A DNA stretch of 64,000 nucleotides, from NCBI GenBank assembly GCA_015183035.1, contig JACZZP010000005.1:1178001-1242000 (forward strand), read 5' to 3'. Below the pieces are notes generated by a model, which saw nothing but the letters and a program-made list of their open reading frames with translations, was not told the origin of the DNA and did no database searches. Source of the stretch: Meloidogyne chitwoodi (taxonomy: Eukaryota > Nematoda > Chromadorea > Rhabditida > Meloidogynidae). Made by a program: the position numbers and the translations under genes. Shown here piece by piece: positions 24,401 through 36,009 of this stretch; the stretch's first letter is position 1; every line of letters starts with the position of its first letter.

Positions 24401-25006
24401 TTGTGTAGGCCATAAGTATTAAGCTTTCCTTTTTCCATTAAGAAAAGAATATTTTTAATAGAAGCAGTTCTTATTATTTGAATCTGAAAATAAAACGAAC
24501 AATTTTAAAATTTTAAAAATAACCTCGTTTCTAACAGCATGAAAATCTGTAGAATTAAACCCTGGTTGTCCATTACAAAGTTGGCGTAATTTAGTAAATT
24601 CCGTTATATAATCGGCTGGAACAATAGCATCCACAGGAAATTTAGATCGCCAGTTTTCTTTACATATATTGGTATTATTAGTAGAATTCCACCAAAATAA
24701 ATGAAGATTTGACTTAAAAATTTAATATTTTTAAATGGAAAAAATACTAATTAATATAAAAATTTCAAAACCGCCTCTTCAAAGGATGATGGCAAATCTC
24801 GCTGTCGCCATTGTTGAAAATTTATACAAAATCTTTTTTCTTCCAATCCATTCTTGTCACGTAATGAAAGAAATGAGTAACTTGATTCATATTTATATTT
24901 ACGAGAATTGACCAAAGAAATCTAAAATTAAAATTTAAAACCTTTATTTATATAAAATAATTCAAACCATAAAAAATAAAAGATAAAAAAATTTAGAGTT
25001 GTGCAT
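21440..25006 (-). CDS. Signal peptide peptidase-like 2 (SPPL2-type intramembrane aspartyl protease)
   Basis: This is a presenilin-type GxGD protease that cleaves type II membrane proteins in the late secretory pathway. The frame starts at 25004-25006 with a signal peptide (MHNSKFFYLLFFM) and a cysteine-bearing luminal part (FCINFQQWRQRDLPSS, FWWNSTNNTNICKENW, KLRQLCNGQPGFN). The luminal part ends near 23460 and may be a divergent PA domain. Membrane segments follow, starting with DPAVVFLWGFAFVSILIG, which matches the first helix of SPPL2 proteins. The first catalytic Asp is in MFVYDLFMVFGTRLLTS (near 22230), the second in NVLLGLGDVILPG (near 21840), and the PAL motif is in GQPALIYLVPFTLIPV (near 21540). 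All three active-site signatures are intact. C. elegans imp genes are the expected relatives. A long intron (about 23578-24387) carries a foldback element. Confidence 0.9.
23763..24364. mobile_element. Foldback/MITE with TA target-site duplication in an SPPL2 intron
   Basis: The left end TACTTTCCGGGGGTTATATA continues through AAACAGCCGAATTATATATA and is mirrored at the right end (24215-24364), with arms of at least 150 bases including the CCATAGGGGGAGTAAGCTC region. The dinucleotide TA occurs on both sides (23761-23762 and 24365-24366), the signature of Tc1/mariner-type insertion. There is no coding frame, so this is a non-autonomous element. It is GC-richer than the intron around it. Confidence 0.8.
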
Positions 25007-25223
25007 TTGAAACAAAAAAAAATACGAATAGATATACCTAAAAGTTTAATTAAGAAATAATAAAATACTAAAAATTATGATAAAAACGTTAAAAAAATGA
25101 CACTAAAATTAATGAGTCATACTCAAGTCGGCGCAGGATAATTTTGACGCCCCAGTTTAAATATTTATTTTATTAAATAAGCAAAATACGTGCGAAATCG
25201 TTCTGCTTTTAAAGAGTTATTAA

Positions 25224-26054
25224 TAGGGCTGTCAAAAATATTGACGAAAAAGTGGCAAAATATTGAAAAAATTTAAATAAATATTGATGAAAAAATCTCA
25301 AAATATTGATAGAAATATTGAAAAATCTGTAAAATATTGACCAAATATGACGAAATTTTTGACAATTTGTCGTATTTTACACTTGGTGACATTTTGTCAC
25401 ATCTTGCATTACTGACAATTTATCATATTATACCTTTGGTGACATTTTCTAATAGTAGAAAATATACAGAACCACAGAAAATTACTGAAACAGAAATTCT
25501 GTGGCTCTGTGAAAAAAATACAGATCTATGGATTTTCCCCAGAATTTTATTCCCTCAGATTCTGAGAAAGTTTTCCGCAGATTCCGAGGTGTTTCCTCAG
25601 AATCATCTGGCATCCCAGAATCTGATCGCCCATAATTTTATTGAAACAGATTTTCCCCAGATTCTGTGCTCAAAATCCAAAATATGGGGGTAATTGTGAT
25701 AGGCCCCTGTAGAATAAATATTCTTTCCATTTATTCGCTTAACCCATTCACGAAACAAGGCTATTTTTTATTTAATTGGGGCCATTCTTTTTGATTTTAA
25801 AATTTTATTTTCAAAAAAATGTAAAAAAAATTGTGAAATAGCGTTGATACAATAAAAAATATATAATTGTACAAAGAAAAAGCGAATTTTTGAAAAAAGT
25901 CCAAAATATTGACAAAAATCCAAAATATTGAAAAATATTGAAATCAAAAACCATCCTAGAATCTCCAAACTAAGCCAGAAATGTGTTTTTCGTGCATTTC
26001 ATGCTTCCATTAGTTCGCAAAAAAATATTGATTTCAATATTTTTGACAGCCCTA
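25224..26054. mobile_element. hAT-type non-autonomous element with 8-bp target-site duplication
   Basis: The element begins TAGGGCTGTCAAAAATATTG and ends CAATATTTTTGACAGCCCTA, perfect terminal inverted repeats of 20 bases. It is flanked by the identical 8-mer GTTATTAA at 25216-25223 and 26055-26062. An 8-bp duplication with a (C/T)AGGG-type end is characteristic of the hAT superfamily. The interior has tandem 'TGACA(T/A)TTTGTC'-like units and a GC-richer block near 25450-25700, but no transposase. The 118-codon frame inside (25337-25693) has no hAT signature. Confidence 0.85.
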
Positions 26055-26062
26055 GTTATTAA

Positions 26063-27994
26063 ATAACACGGGAAAGTTGTTTTTATCGGGAAGGTATCGA
26101 CGAACAGAGTTTCGATGAATAAGGTTGATCTCGTATTTAGATTTATTCTTTATAATATTTTAAAAAGTAACTTAGCATTTTAAATATTTATATAACGAAA
26201 CAAAAATTTTGAGTTTAAAGATTTGAATTTTAAATAAGATTATTAAAATTTATGTAAAAGATGGTTAAAAATAAATTAAAATTATAAAAGAATTATTTTA
26301 AAATTTTAACTTCCTTTTTTTTTACATTTTAGCAATTGAATATTTGATAAAAAATAACTAGTCAATTGCTAGTAAAATGAATTAATAAAAATTAATAAAA
26401 ATACACAACATATAAAACAGGTTTTTAAAAAGTAGACCATCAATTTTTATAACAATTTTAAATTTATTTATTATATAATTCAGCAATATTTAAAACATAT
26501 TAATTTTGGTTTGTTTCCTCTTTTTTAATTTATTAAAAGAGATTTATCTTTTTATGTGATCTTTTTAATTAATTAATATTGTCTTTTAAGGTTTTCCAAA
26601 ACATAATTAAAAGTAATATATTTAATTTTTGATTTAGTTATTTCTCTCTCAATATATGTATGTCCATCAATCACTATATAATAAATTGCATAAAAAGTTG
26701 GAATAAAAAATAAATAATTGCCATAAATCCATCAAACCGGAAAAATAACTGGAAATTGTGGAATATAATGTATTAATTTAATTCATATAAATATTAAACT
26801 TGAGTAAATTCTAAAATAATAATCATATTTATTTAACGAATTTTATTTTGTATTTAATTTATGAATAAATTAATTATTTTTTGTTTATTTAGATACGTTG
26901 ATATTATAAAGTACTAATTGTTATAAGATTTTATTGTTTTCCAAACCATTAATTGCATTCTACATAATTTAAAGATAGAATTTCTATATTTTTTGATTCT
27001 ATAAAATTTTAATTTAAAAAAATTATCGACAATCAGGGCTAAATAAAAATTTCAATTTCAAAGAAGTTTTTATAATTTTATTGTTTTACATACAAATACT
27101 ACTATATAAATACATATGTATTATTGTATTTATAGTATATTATGTTAGTTAGTTAATTTATATTTTTCTCCTATTTCATATAAATATTATAATTTAATAT
27201 CCTTTAAACTTACCTATATTAATAAATAATTTAAATTAAAAATTAAGAGAAAATTATTATCTAAAATTAATCATTGATTTATTAATTTTGATATAATGAT
27301 AACAGTTGTATAAATTAATTTATAAAATTATGCTGTTTAAATTTAATGTTGATTTTTTAATTATATAATAAGATAAAACTTCAACTAGAACAGCTATATA
27401 TATAAATAAATATATAAAATTATACACAAAAAAAGATTGTTTTAATAAAATTTTTGCCATTATAAAAGTCATTGGATGGTTTGTATTTTATTTAAAGGCG
27501 AATACCAACATTAATACCTGCGCCTTAATATCTAATTTCTAAAATTGTTATTTTCTTTTCAATTAATTTCAGTGATGCGCAACAGGAAATAATAATTGTT
27601 TGTTTAATTTTTTGATGTAAATATAAAAAAGTTGTGTCATTCAATTTTTTTATTACAAATTATTGGCTTTTGTGAATTATTTTAACATCCATCAAATACT
27701 TTCATTCACAAAAACTCTGTCGCGCATAATTTATTCAATCATTATTTTTTAGACATCTTTTTACCTTTTCTTTTAATATTATGAGTAGGGGAACATGCAG
27801 AATAAGTTTATTTATTTATTTTATCAATTTTTTTTATTTAAAGTCTTGAATTTTTTAAATAAAATTTTAAAATAATTCTGAGCACCAAAAAAATATAAAA
27901 ATAAGTAAAAGATTTTATTTTTCATTAAAATAATTTAATAAAACTAAATAAATAATTTAATAATTAATTAAATTTATTTTTAAATAATTTAAGA
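26063..27994. other. AT-rich intergenic region
   Basis: I see no supported gene. The right part should contain the promoter of the PLA2-like gene. Confidence 0.55.
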
Positions 27995-28903
27995 ATGTGG
28001 ATATTTGACTTTAATTTCTTTTTAATTTTAATATTTTTATATTTTTGTGAATGTATTAATAATAATAATCAAAATTTAACTTATTTACCACAAAATTTAA
28101 ATAACAACATAACCAAAGATAAAAATTATATTGAAGAGACAAATGAAGAAGACAATGGAATTGCTTGGGTTTGTGGAACTGATCCTTTTACACAAGTTAT
28201 TTTAAAAAATAATTTTTAGAAATTAATTAAAACATTTTTTAAAAAATATTTTAAGATGATTTCTGAATCTACAATAGAAAGGGATTGCCCTGATAAAAAA
28301 GGTAAATAATTAATTTTTAACTAAAACATATTATCAAATTTTTTAAGAATTTTAAAATCAAATTCTTAAATTATTTTATAATTTAAAAAATAATTATATT
28401 TAAAATATTAATAAATAGTTCCAATTAATAATTGCTGCATAGAACATGACAGGTTAATTTAAATAAATATAATATTTAATTTATATTTATTTTAGTTGTT
28501 ATGATGAGCAAAAAGGACGTAATTATTGTGATGATAATTTCTGTGAATGTTTAAATGTATTTTTTAATATTTTTATTTAAAATATAAAAATTATTCAATT
28601 TAATATTTTTGGAAAAAAAAATATTTTTTTTAAAATTTAGAAAGCGTCCTCTGGAAGTAAAGAATGTAATGAAGTTGATACAAAATTATTTTGTGATTTA
28701 GTTAAAGATTTTGGAGAAACTTATTATAATGCTTCTGTTCATACAAATAATACCTCTAATACTTCTAAAATGTTAGAAATTAATTTTTAAATTAATACTA
28801 AAATTTATTTATTTATTTTAAATATTACAGAATTGAAATGACTACAACACCAATTTTAATTAAAAAAGAAGAAAATAATAATTCAATTCCTAGAATATAT
28901 TAA
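27995..28903 (+). CDS. Secreted phospholipase A2-like protein
   Basis: The start gives a signal peptide (MWIFDFNFFLILIFLYF) and an acidic Asn-rich spacer, then GIAWVCGTDPFTQ. Spliced exons give VPINNCCIEHDSCYD and EQKGRNYCDDNFCECLN, then ECNEVDTKLFCDLVKDFGET. The C-C-x-x-H-D-x-C-Y block is the histidine active-site signature of secreted PLA2, with the His-Asp pair intact, and C..NFC.C follows as in that fold. The canonical Tyr-Gly-x-Gly calcium loop is not visible upstream, so catalytic activity is uncertain and a PLA2-like non-enzymatic nematode protein is possible. An Asn/Thr-rich tail ends NNSIPRIY at 28903. Several introns are only 40-120 bases long. Confidence 0.75.
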
Positions 28904-29176
28904 TAATATTAAGCAATAAATATTAATTATTTTTAATAACCGGTAAATATTTAATTAAATTTTATATTTATAATAAACAAAACATTGAAGAAATTAATTA
29001 ATAAAATTATTGACTATTTTTAATATTTATCTTTTTTTATGACTCTAATAAATTTAAAATAATTTTTCATAATTTACTATAAATATTTTAACTTTATTTA
29101 ACTTTTAATTAAAATAGTTAATTAAATAAAAAAATATATTCTTTATTTTTTATTCTTTTTTATTAAATAAATTCTT

Positions 29177-31618
29177 TTAGAGTTTTATTCTTCTACCATC
29201 AAAATTTTTTTGAATAATAGGAACATTTTTAGATTTATAAATTGTATTTAAAGGAATTGAACCAGAAGGTTTATTATCTACTATTTCTTCATTTATAGCC
29301 AAATTCTTCTAAAATTTATTTAAAATTTAAATATATTAATTTTTGTAAAATAAATATCTAAAAAATATATAATCCTTAATAGGTTAATAAATTAAATTAA
29401 ATATCCTTCAATTTATTTATTTTTTAATTTTTACTCCATTAGATGTTTGTAATTCATTATTATTAACATCTTTAATAACATTTCTTTGCCTTTGTTTATC
29501 TTTGAGAAATCTGTGAATTAAAATAATTGACATTATAATTGCTTGTGTAAGTGTTAATATTGAAGAACCCATAAACAAAGACATCTTTATTTAAATAATA
29601 TTTTTTTAATAATTAATTAATTTTTAATATTAACTTGACCACCAATCTGAGCAATTAGCCCCATAAAAGAAACAGTTGCAACTTCTTCAATTAATTCAAA
29701 TTGTAAATCATTATAAGAAATATCAATTCGATAAATAAAAGGTATTGGAGTAGAATTTCCATAAATTAATAAAGTATCTATTTTCTTAAATATAATTTAA
29801 TTTTTAAAAATTATATTAAAAAAAACCTCCATAGAGACAGTATATTCCCAACGGTCACATGGAAGTATACACTTTAAATATATTTTTTAAATAAATTAAA
29901 TTAAAAAATTATATACAGATTGTATTGTATAATTAGCATTTTCTACTGCATTTGCATAATTTTTAATAATTATATTTGGATCACAACTAGGTAAATTTAT
30001 TTATTTATTTTTATTTAAATTAAACCTCTCAAGTTTTGTTGGTCTAATTTCATTCATATAAGGATATGTACAATTTAAAGGTCCTTCTAAATAAGTTTGT
30101 ATCCAACGTTCAATATAACATATATCTTTACCAACATTCAGAAATTCATCACTACATACCTTTAATTTAAATATATATTTTTTAAATAAATAAAATAAAA
30201 TAAATAAAAACCTCTGTTGCTGGAAAAAGTTTAATTCGACGGGCAGATAAACGCATTTTTGTCCAAATATTTGGATAAAGATAATAACGAGGAAAAGGAG
30301 CTATTTGTGGTTTATGTTCTGCTATAAAAGCAATTATTTCTTTTAATTTAATATTTTTATTAATTTCATTTGGGTGCATTAATTGAATACGTAATTTTCC
30401 TAATTCATCAAAATTTTTTTGATAAAGTGAAATACTTCGAAAACAACGACCTCTTCTAATTAAATATATTGGTTCAAAAATCTTTTAAAAAAATAAATAA
30501 TAATATTTAATTAATTATTTTACTTTACAACAATCTAATTTTGTATCTCCTAATTGACAATGTTGAAAGAATTGATTACATTGAAGACCAAAATTATTAA
30601 AAAACTAAATAAATAAATAAATAAATATTAAATTAATTTAAAAAAAACAAAATGAAAGAATTGTTCAATAGATTGTTTTCCTCGAAATATTAAATATAAT
30701 TTATCCATTCTTTCTCTTGTTCGTTTATCAAGCAATGTTACGTTCATTTTCTGGTATAATTATCCACAGAAGAGAGTTTTTAAGAAAAACTTTTTTAAAA
30801 TTATAAAAAATAAATTCAAAAATATGTTCAGACTTTTTTCTTCAAATTTTAAATAAAAAAATAAAAAATTACCTGAAATCCAGAACCAGCAATCATATAA
30901 AAAGCAAAATTAAATACATCTTCAGGTAAATATTCAATATTATTTACAAAAAGATTATTCTTCAATTTAACTAAATCTACTGTTGCCGCATTTGTGGGAC
31001 AGACTGTTAATTGAGGCAAAAGTAATTTTTCTACCTTAAAATAATGAAATTTTTTTTTTAATTTTTGAGAAAATTTTTAGATTAAATGCTAAGGGGCTTA
31101 TACACTTTATATCTTATAAATAATAATCTCAAATAATCTTTTAATTCTTTTTATTAATTAAAATACCGATTTAACATTAATTAATGTTGCAGATGGAACA
31201 TGAATATATTCATTTATAATTCTTTAAAATATTAAATTAATATTATTATTTAAAAATAAATAAACCTATAAATAGTAAAAAGTCCAATTAAAAGACAAAT
31301 AGTTAAAATAGTAAACCAAAGTCTTCTATACCAAGAATAACGAGCATTTAAAACACTATGAACACCTAAATAATCAAGTCCTGGGTAATCCTCAGCTAAT
31401 GTTCTTCTTATTAATTCACGTTTTCCTTTCTTTTGTTTTTTATTTGAATTTAATTTTTTTGACCAAAAACTTGGCTTTCTAGTAATTAATTAATTATATT
31501 ATTATTCTTTTAAATTAATTTTCAATTTTATTATATTAAAAAACCTTTCATTATTAAAACTTTTAATTATTTTTTGTTGTTGTAAAATATTTAATTTTTG
31601 TTCTGGTAATTGTAACAT
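29177..31618 (-). CDS. DEG/ENaC family (degenerin/ASIC-like) sodium channel subunit
   Basis: Members form trimeric amiloride-sensitive cation channels in the plasma membrane. The start at 31616-31618 (MLQLPEQKLNIL) leads to a basic N-terminal domain with LGVHSVLNARYSWYRRLWF and the first membrane segment TILTICLLIGLFTI. The post-TM1 motif is LPQLTVCPTNAATVD. The extracellular domain includes HCQLGDTKLDCCKIFEPI, RRGRCFRSISLYQ and YILPCDRWEYTVSM. The pre-TM2/TM2 signature GLIAQIGGQMSLFMGSSILT, with the G-S-S selectivity position, is followed by LTQAIIMSIILI and a short basic tail ending in NFDGRRIKL at 29177. The ectodomain seems shorter and poorer in cysteine than typical degenerins. No orthologue can be assigned by eye. 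Confidence 0.88.
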
Positions 31619-32495
31619 TCTTTTTATATTTTGTTTAGGAATATAATATTTAATTTTTTTAGAATAATTTTTAAACAAAATATTAAGAGAAAGAAAATAA
31701 TTATTTTATTTTTTAAATAATATAAATAATAATAATAATAATATGCAAAATCATATATATACACGTATATATTTATTTATTTTAAAATTATTATTAACAA
31801 ATATTTTTTATTTTTTTTAATATATTTTTCCTCTAAATAAATCTTTTTCTCTCTTTTTTATCAATTTTTAGTCTTCAATGAGAGGTAAACAATAAGAGGA
31901 AAAAAGTTTTTGCGTGGTTGGCAGTGCGTGGCAGAATTAACTTTTTACAAAAATATTTAAAGTGAGAAAAAGACTGTAATAAGTTTATTTTAAGAAAAGA
32001 GAAAGAAAAACAAATTTAAAATAATTTTAAATTTTTAAATAAAATATTAATATATAAAATAAATATTTTTATAATTTATTTAAAATATTTTTACAAAAAA
32101 TAAACACAAAAATTATTCAAGCAAATAATCCTAAAATTTCAAAATAATGTAGTAAATTAAAAAAATCAAATTATTAGAGCGAACAATTGGATTTTGCTTT
32201 TAATGTATTTTTACGATAAAATTGGAATTTTTGAAAGTTTTTATAAAAATATTTTTATTATTTATATTTTTAAACAAAATAAATTCAAAATAAAAATTAA
32301 AAAAATATTTGAGAATTCTTTTTTAAATTAATTAAAAAATTTATTTTAAAATTAAAAAACAATTTATATATTTATTTATTTTGACAATTTTATTTAAATG
32401 TAAAATTATAATCTTTATTATATATATTTTAATTGAGATCAATTTTAAAAATATATTTATTTAAATTTTAATTAAATTTTCTTTTTTATTATTAA
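31619..32495. other. AT-rich intergenic region
   Basis: No gene or clear element; it presumably holds the DEG/ENaC promoter. A slightly GC-richer patch lies near 31870-31940. Confidence 0.55.
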
Positions 32496-33198
32496 TTATC
32501 CAACACGCATTGCAAGGATTCTATCTGTTGGATTACGTTTAGATAATAATTGTTGTTGTTCATCTCTCTTTAAAAATTAATAATATTTTTAATTTATTTT
32601 ATTATTAACTGATTGAAAAAGTCTTCTTCCACCATCATAATTTTCTCTATAAGAAGGCATTTTTTGTACAATATCACGCCAAATATGTGTATAAAAATTT
32701 TTTTTAGTTGGTGGACCAAAAAATAATTGATCATATTTATAAGAAGAAGGAGAAGAATTAAATTGTTTTAATTTTGAGGAAGAAATAGTTTTTAATATTT
32801 CTTTATTATTTTGATCAACTTTAAAATAATTATTTTATTATAAAATATATTATTTTTTACCTTCATTTTCATTATTAATTTGATTAGATTTTTTTAAAAT
32901 AATATCATCATCTGGTGAATTTAAAGAAAGAAAACGATAATCTAAAAGAGGACTTGTAACAAATGCTCCTCTAGCCATTGGGGCAAAATGTCTATAAAGA
33001 TATTGGGGACGAGTTAAAATTGTATTAATTCCTTCATTTTTATCTTAAAATTTAAATAATTATTATTTAAAAAATATTTATTTATTTATTACTTTCGTCA
33101 TAATTGTAAATTGGGTAATAAGCGTTGTTAATATTAATTAATAATAAAAAATTAAAAATTATAAATATATAAATTGTAGAAGTAAATAAAAATGTCAT
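32496..33198 (-). CDS. Small secreted protein, possible neuropeptide-type precursor
   Basis: Four exons give a protein starting at 33196-33198 with a signal peptide (MTFLFTSTIYIFIIFNFLLL...NNAYYPIYNYDES). Then come RPQYLYRHFAPMARGAFVTS, PLLDYRFLSLNSPDDD, a Ser/Lys segment, KNFYTHIWRDIVQKMPSYRE and NYDGGRRLFQS. The C terminus reads LLSKR-NPTDRILAMRVG and stops at 32496. A dibasic KR before a 12-residue peptide that ends in Gly is what an amidated neuropeptide would look like, but only this one dibasic-plus-Gly unit is clear. The family is not recognised. The signal peptide and intron pattern support a real gene; the peptide-hormone reading is an inference. Confidence 0.6.
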
Positions 33199-34026
33199 TT
33201 TATAAAATAAAGAATTATTTATTTTCTTAAATTTTTAAATAAATTAAAATTAATTTAATTCTCTTTTTGTAATTTAAATATTAAGTATAAAATTAAAAAA
33301 TTATAATTTTAAAACAAATTAATCTATAATATATTATTTTTAAAAGAATTCGATGATGGAAATATATTTAAATTTTAATATTTTTTTTCCAGAAAGTTTA
33401 CATAAATGGATATTTAAAAAGAATAATTAAAATAATATTTTATACTAGAAGAATATATACAGTAAATAAATAATATATTTATTAAAAAATAAAATATAAG
33501 AAAAAAATGGAATAAAAAATTATGAGAATTATTAAAGTAATTTCTTTTTTTAAAAAAAAATTATTAGAAATGTTTGGGGAGATGTATTTTTTAATTAATT
33601 AAATATTTAATATAAAGAATATATGTAGGTAGGTATTTATGTATGTCTCTTCTTTTTTCTTATTCCAAGAGACGAATATTTAAATTAAAAAAATAATAAT
33701 AATGAAAAAAATATTTCCGCTAATTCTATTTTTAAATTTTTTTATTAAATTAATTTGGTATTCTTTTTTTAAAAAGAAGAAGAGATTTGTGTGTTTTATT
33801 CTTTTTTTTCTAAAAACAGTCATTTAATTATTATAAAATAATAAAAGAGAATAGAAAAAAGAAAATCATTTAAACATAAAAATTAGCAAAATCAAGGTCA
33901 ATAAATACTTAAATTTTAAAAATAATTATTCTATTTTAGTAAAATATATTTAAATAATTTTAATTATTAAAATAATATTTATTTTATTTAATTAATTATT
34001 AAATTAATTAAAATTAATATTTTTAA
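33199..34026. other. AT-rich intergenic region between divergent genes
   Basis: It separates the divergent peptide-like (-) and ZP-like (+) genes and should hold both promoters. No motif stands out. Confidence 0.55.
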
Positions 34027-35508
34027 ATGATTTTTGATAAAATAATTTCTTTTAATTATTTTTCAAAATTATTTATTTTTTTAATTTTTTCTTTTAATTT
34101 ATTTGAAAAATTTGTTGGTGAAAAAATACAACAAAATAATAATAATAATGAAATGTTAGAAAATAATTTAAATGTTATGGAATTACCTGTTAAATTATTT
34201 CCTGAGCCTCATTGTCATCATCAAGTTAGATTTAATTCAGAAAAAGGACCTTTAATTAATAAAAGGTTTTTTTAATTTAATAATTTATAATATAATAATA
34301 TAATAATATTTTTATATTTTTTAAGACTATTTATATAAAAATATTATTTAATAATTTATATATTAAAAACAGTGTGGCATTTTAAAATTATTAGCTTAAA
34401 TTATAAAAATAAATATTTATTTATTTATTTTTATCACGAATGTAAATAAATAAATAAATAAATATATTTATTTATTACCGGATATTTTATTTTTTGCCTT
34501 TTGTTATTATGCACGTAAACAACAAAAATTTAAGTTTTTAGCACTGAAGACAGAAATTTGTATTTTTATTTTTGTTCACAAAATTAAAAATTCTAAATAA
34601 AAATAAAAAAATAATTTTAAAGAAATTAACAAAAACAAAAAATATATTTATAAATAAATGTACTTTAATAAATAAATATATTTATTTATTTATTTATTTA
34701 TTTACTTGTCAACATTAATTTTCACAAATTAGTTTATTTGTGTGATGTACTTTAGAAAATAAATAAAAAAATTTAGAAAAATTTTTTCCTTTAATTTATT
34801 TTAAATTTTGTGTTAATTAATTAATTAAAAGAAAATATATTTTTTTAAAATTATTTTTAATAAAAGAATATTTAAATTATTTTAGAAAAATTTCAATTGG
34901 TGAAACAATTGTACATATTTGGAATTGTGATTATAATATTAATAAGAAAAATAATTCAACAAATTATTATACAAATTTAGGTAAAAAAGATAGAATTTAT
35001 TGTATGATGGTACGAAATTGCACGGTAATTATTTTAAATTAAATAAATAAATATTATTTTAATTTATTTATTTAGAAATATAAAATATATTTATTTTATT
35101 AAATTATAATTAAGTAAACATAGGTATATTCTTTTTATTTTATTTTTTAATAAAAGTTTCAGGTTTCCAATCAAAATGAAAAAATAAAAAGTACACCAAC
35201 AACAAATAATAATAGTGGAATATCTGTTGTAGAAATTATAGATGAATTTGGTTGTTCAACATGGCCAGATATTTTACCACAAATAAAATATAAAGGAGAT
35301 CTTAAAGCAACATTAATATTACAAGCATTTGCTTTAGAATATGATAAAGTTATTTTATTTTAAAATATTGACCTTTTAAATTTCTTAAATTAATTATTTT
35401 TTATTTTGTCAGACAGCAATGAACTTTTCATGTCAAATTACACTTCTTTTAAAAAATAATGGTCGTTGTCGTCGACCACAATGTTTAATTACCAGAAATG
35501 AAGATTAA
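34027..35508 (+). CDS. Cuticlin-like zona pellucida (ZP) domain protein
   Basis: Nematode ZP proteins polymerise in the cuticle or apical matrix. The first exon has a signal peptide-like start (MIFDKIISFNYFSKLFIFLI) and an Asn-rich spacer, then ELPVKLFPEPHCHHQVRF. Later exons give KISIGETIVHIWNCD, RIYCMMVRNCTV, GISVVEIIDEFGCSTWPDIL, KYKGDLKATLILQAFALEYD and MNFSCQITLLLKNNGRCRRP followed by QCLITRNED. The pattern 'G....H.W.C', 'MLVRNCTV', 'E(I/L)ID..GC', 'F.CQI' and 'C.RP.C' is that of cuticlin-type ZP domains. The C terminus ends right after the last cysteines, without the furin site and membrane anchor found in many cuticlins. It also looks short at the N-terminal half of the ZP domain. Confidence 0.8.
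34370..34730. repeat. TAAA/TTTA tandem runs in the large ZP-gene intron
   Basis: Several runs of AAATAAATAAATA and TATTTATTTATTT alternate along the intron and can pair with each other. A GC-richer island near 34485-34530 separates them. This is probably simple-sequence growth and not a functional element. Confidence 0.6.
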
Positions 35509-36009
35509 ATAAATAAATAAATAAATTAATTAATTAATTAATTAATTAATTAATTAATTAATTAAGAAATATATTTAATTTAATATTTTATAAATAAAAA
35601 TATTTAATTTTAGTAAAATTATTAAAAACATTACCTAAATATAATAATATTATTTAAATAATAATCACGTGCTTTAAATAAAGTAAAATAAAAAAATATT
35701 TCTTCATACACAAATGGTAATAACAAAATAAATAAATTGAGAAATTTATTGGGAATATTAATTTGTCCTTTATTTATTTATTTTATTTTTTTTAATTTTA
35801 TTTTTCATTTTTATATATTTTTTAAAATAATTTATAAATTTTTATACAATTTTATTAGAAAAAAATCCAAAGAAAATCCAATTCCTTATTAATTAATTAT
35901 TTTTAAATTTAGTAAAACACAAAAGCTGAAATTTATAAATTATTATTAATTTAATTAAAATAATAAAAAAGTTATAATTATTTAAATATTAATTATTATA
36001 ATATTAAAA
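35509..36009. other. Intergenic, beginning with an AATT microsatellite
   Basis: A run of AAAT units followed by about ten AATT units occupies roughly 35508-35565. The rest is AT-rich and featureless and leads into the start of the giant gene at 36010. Confidence 0.7.

Noticed and set aside
25337..25693. 118-codon plus-strand frame in the hAT-type element
   Set aside because: Built from internal repeat units; contains no hAT transposase motif.
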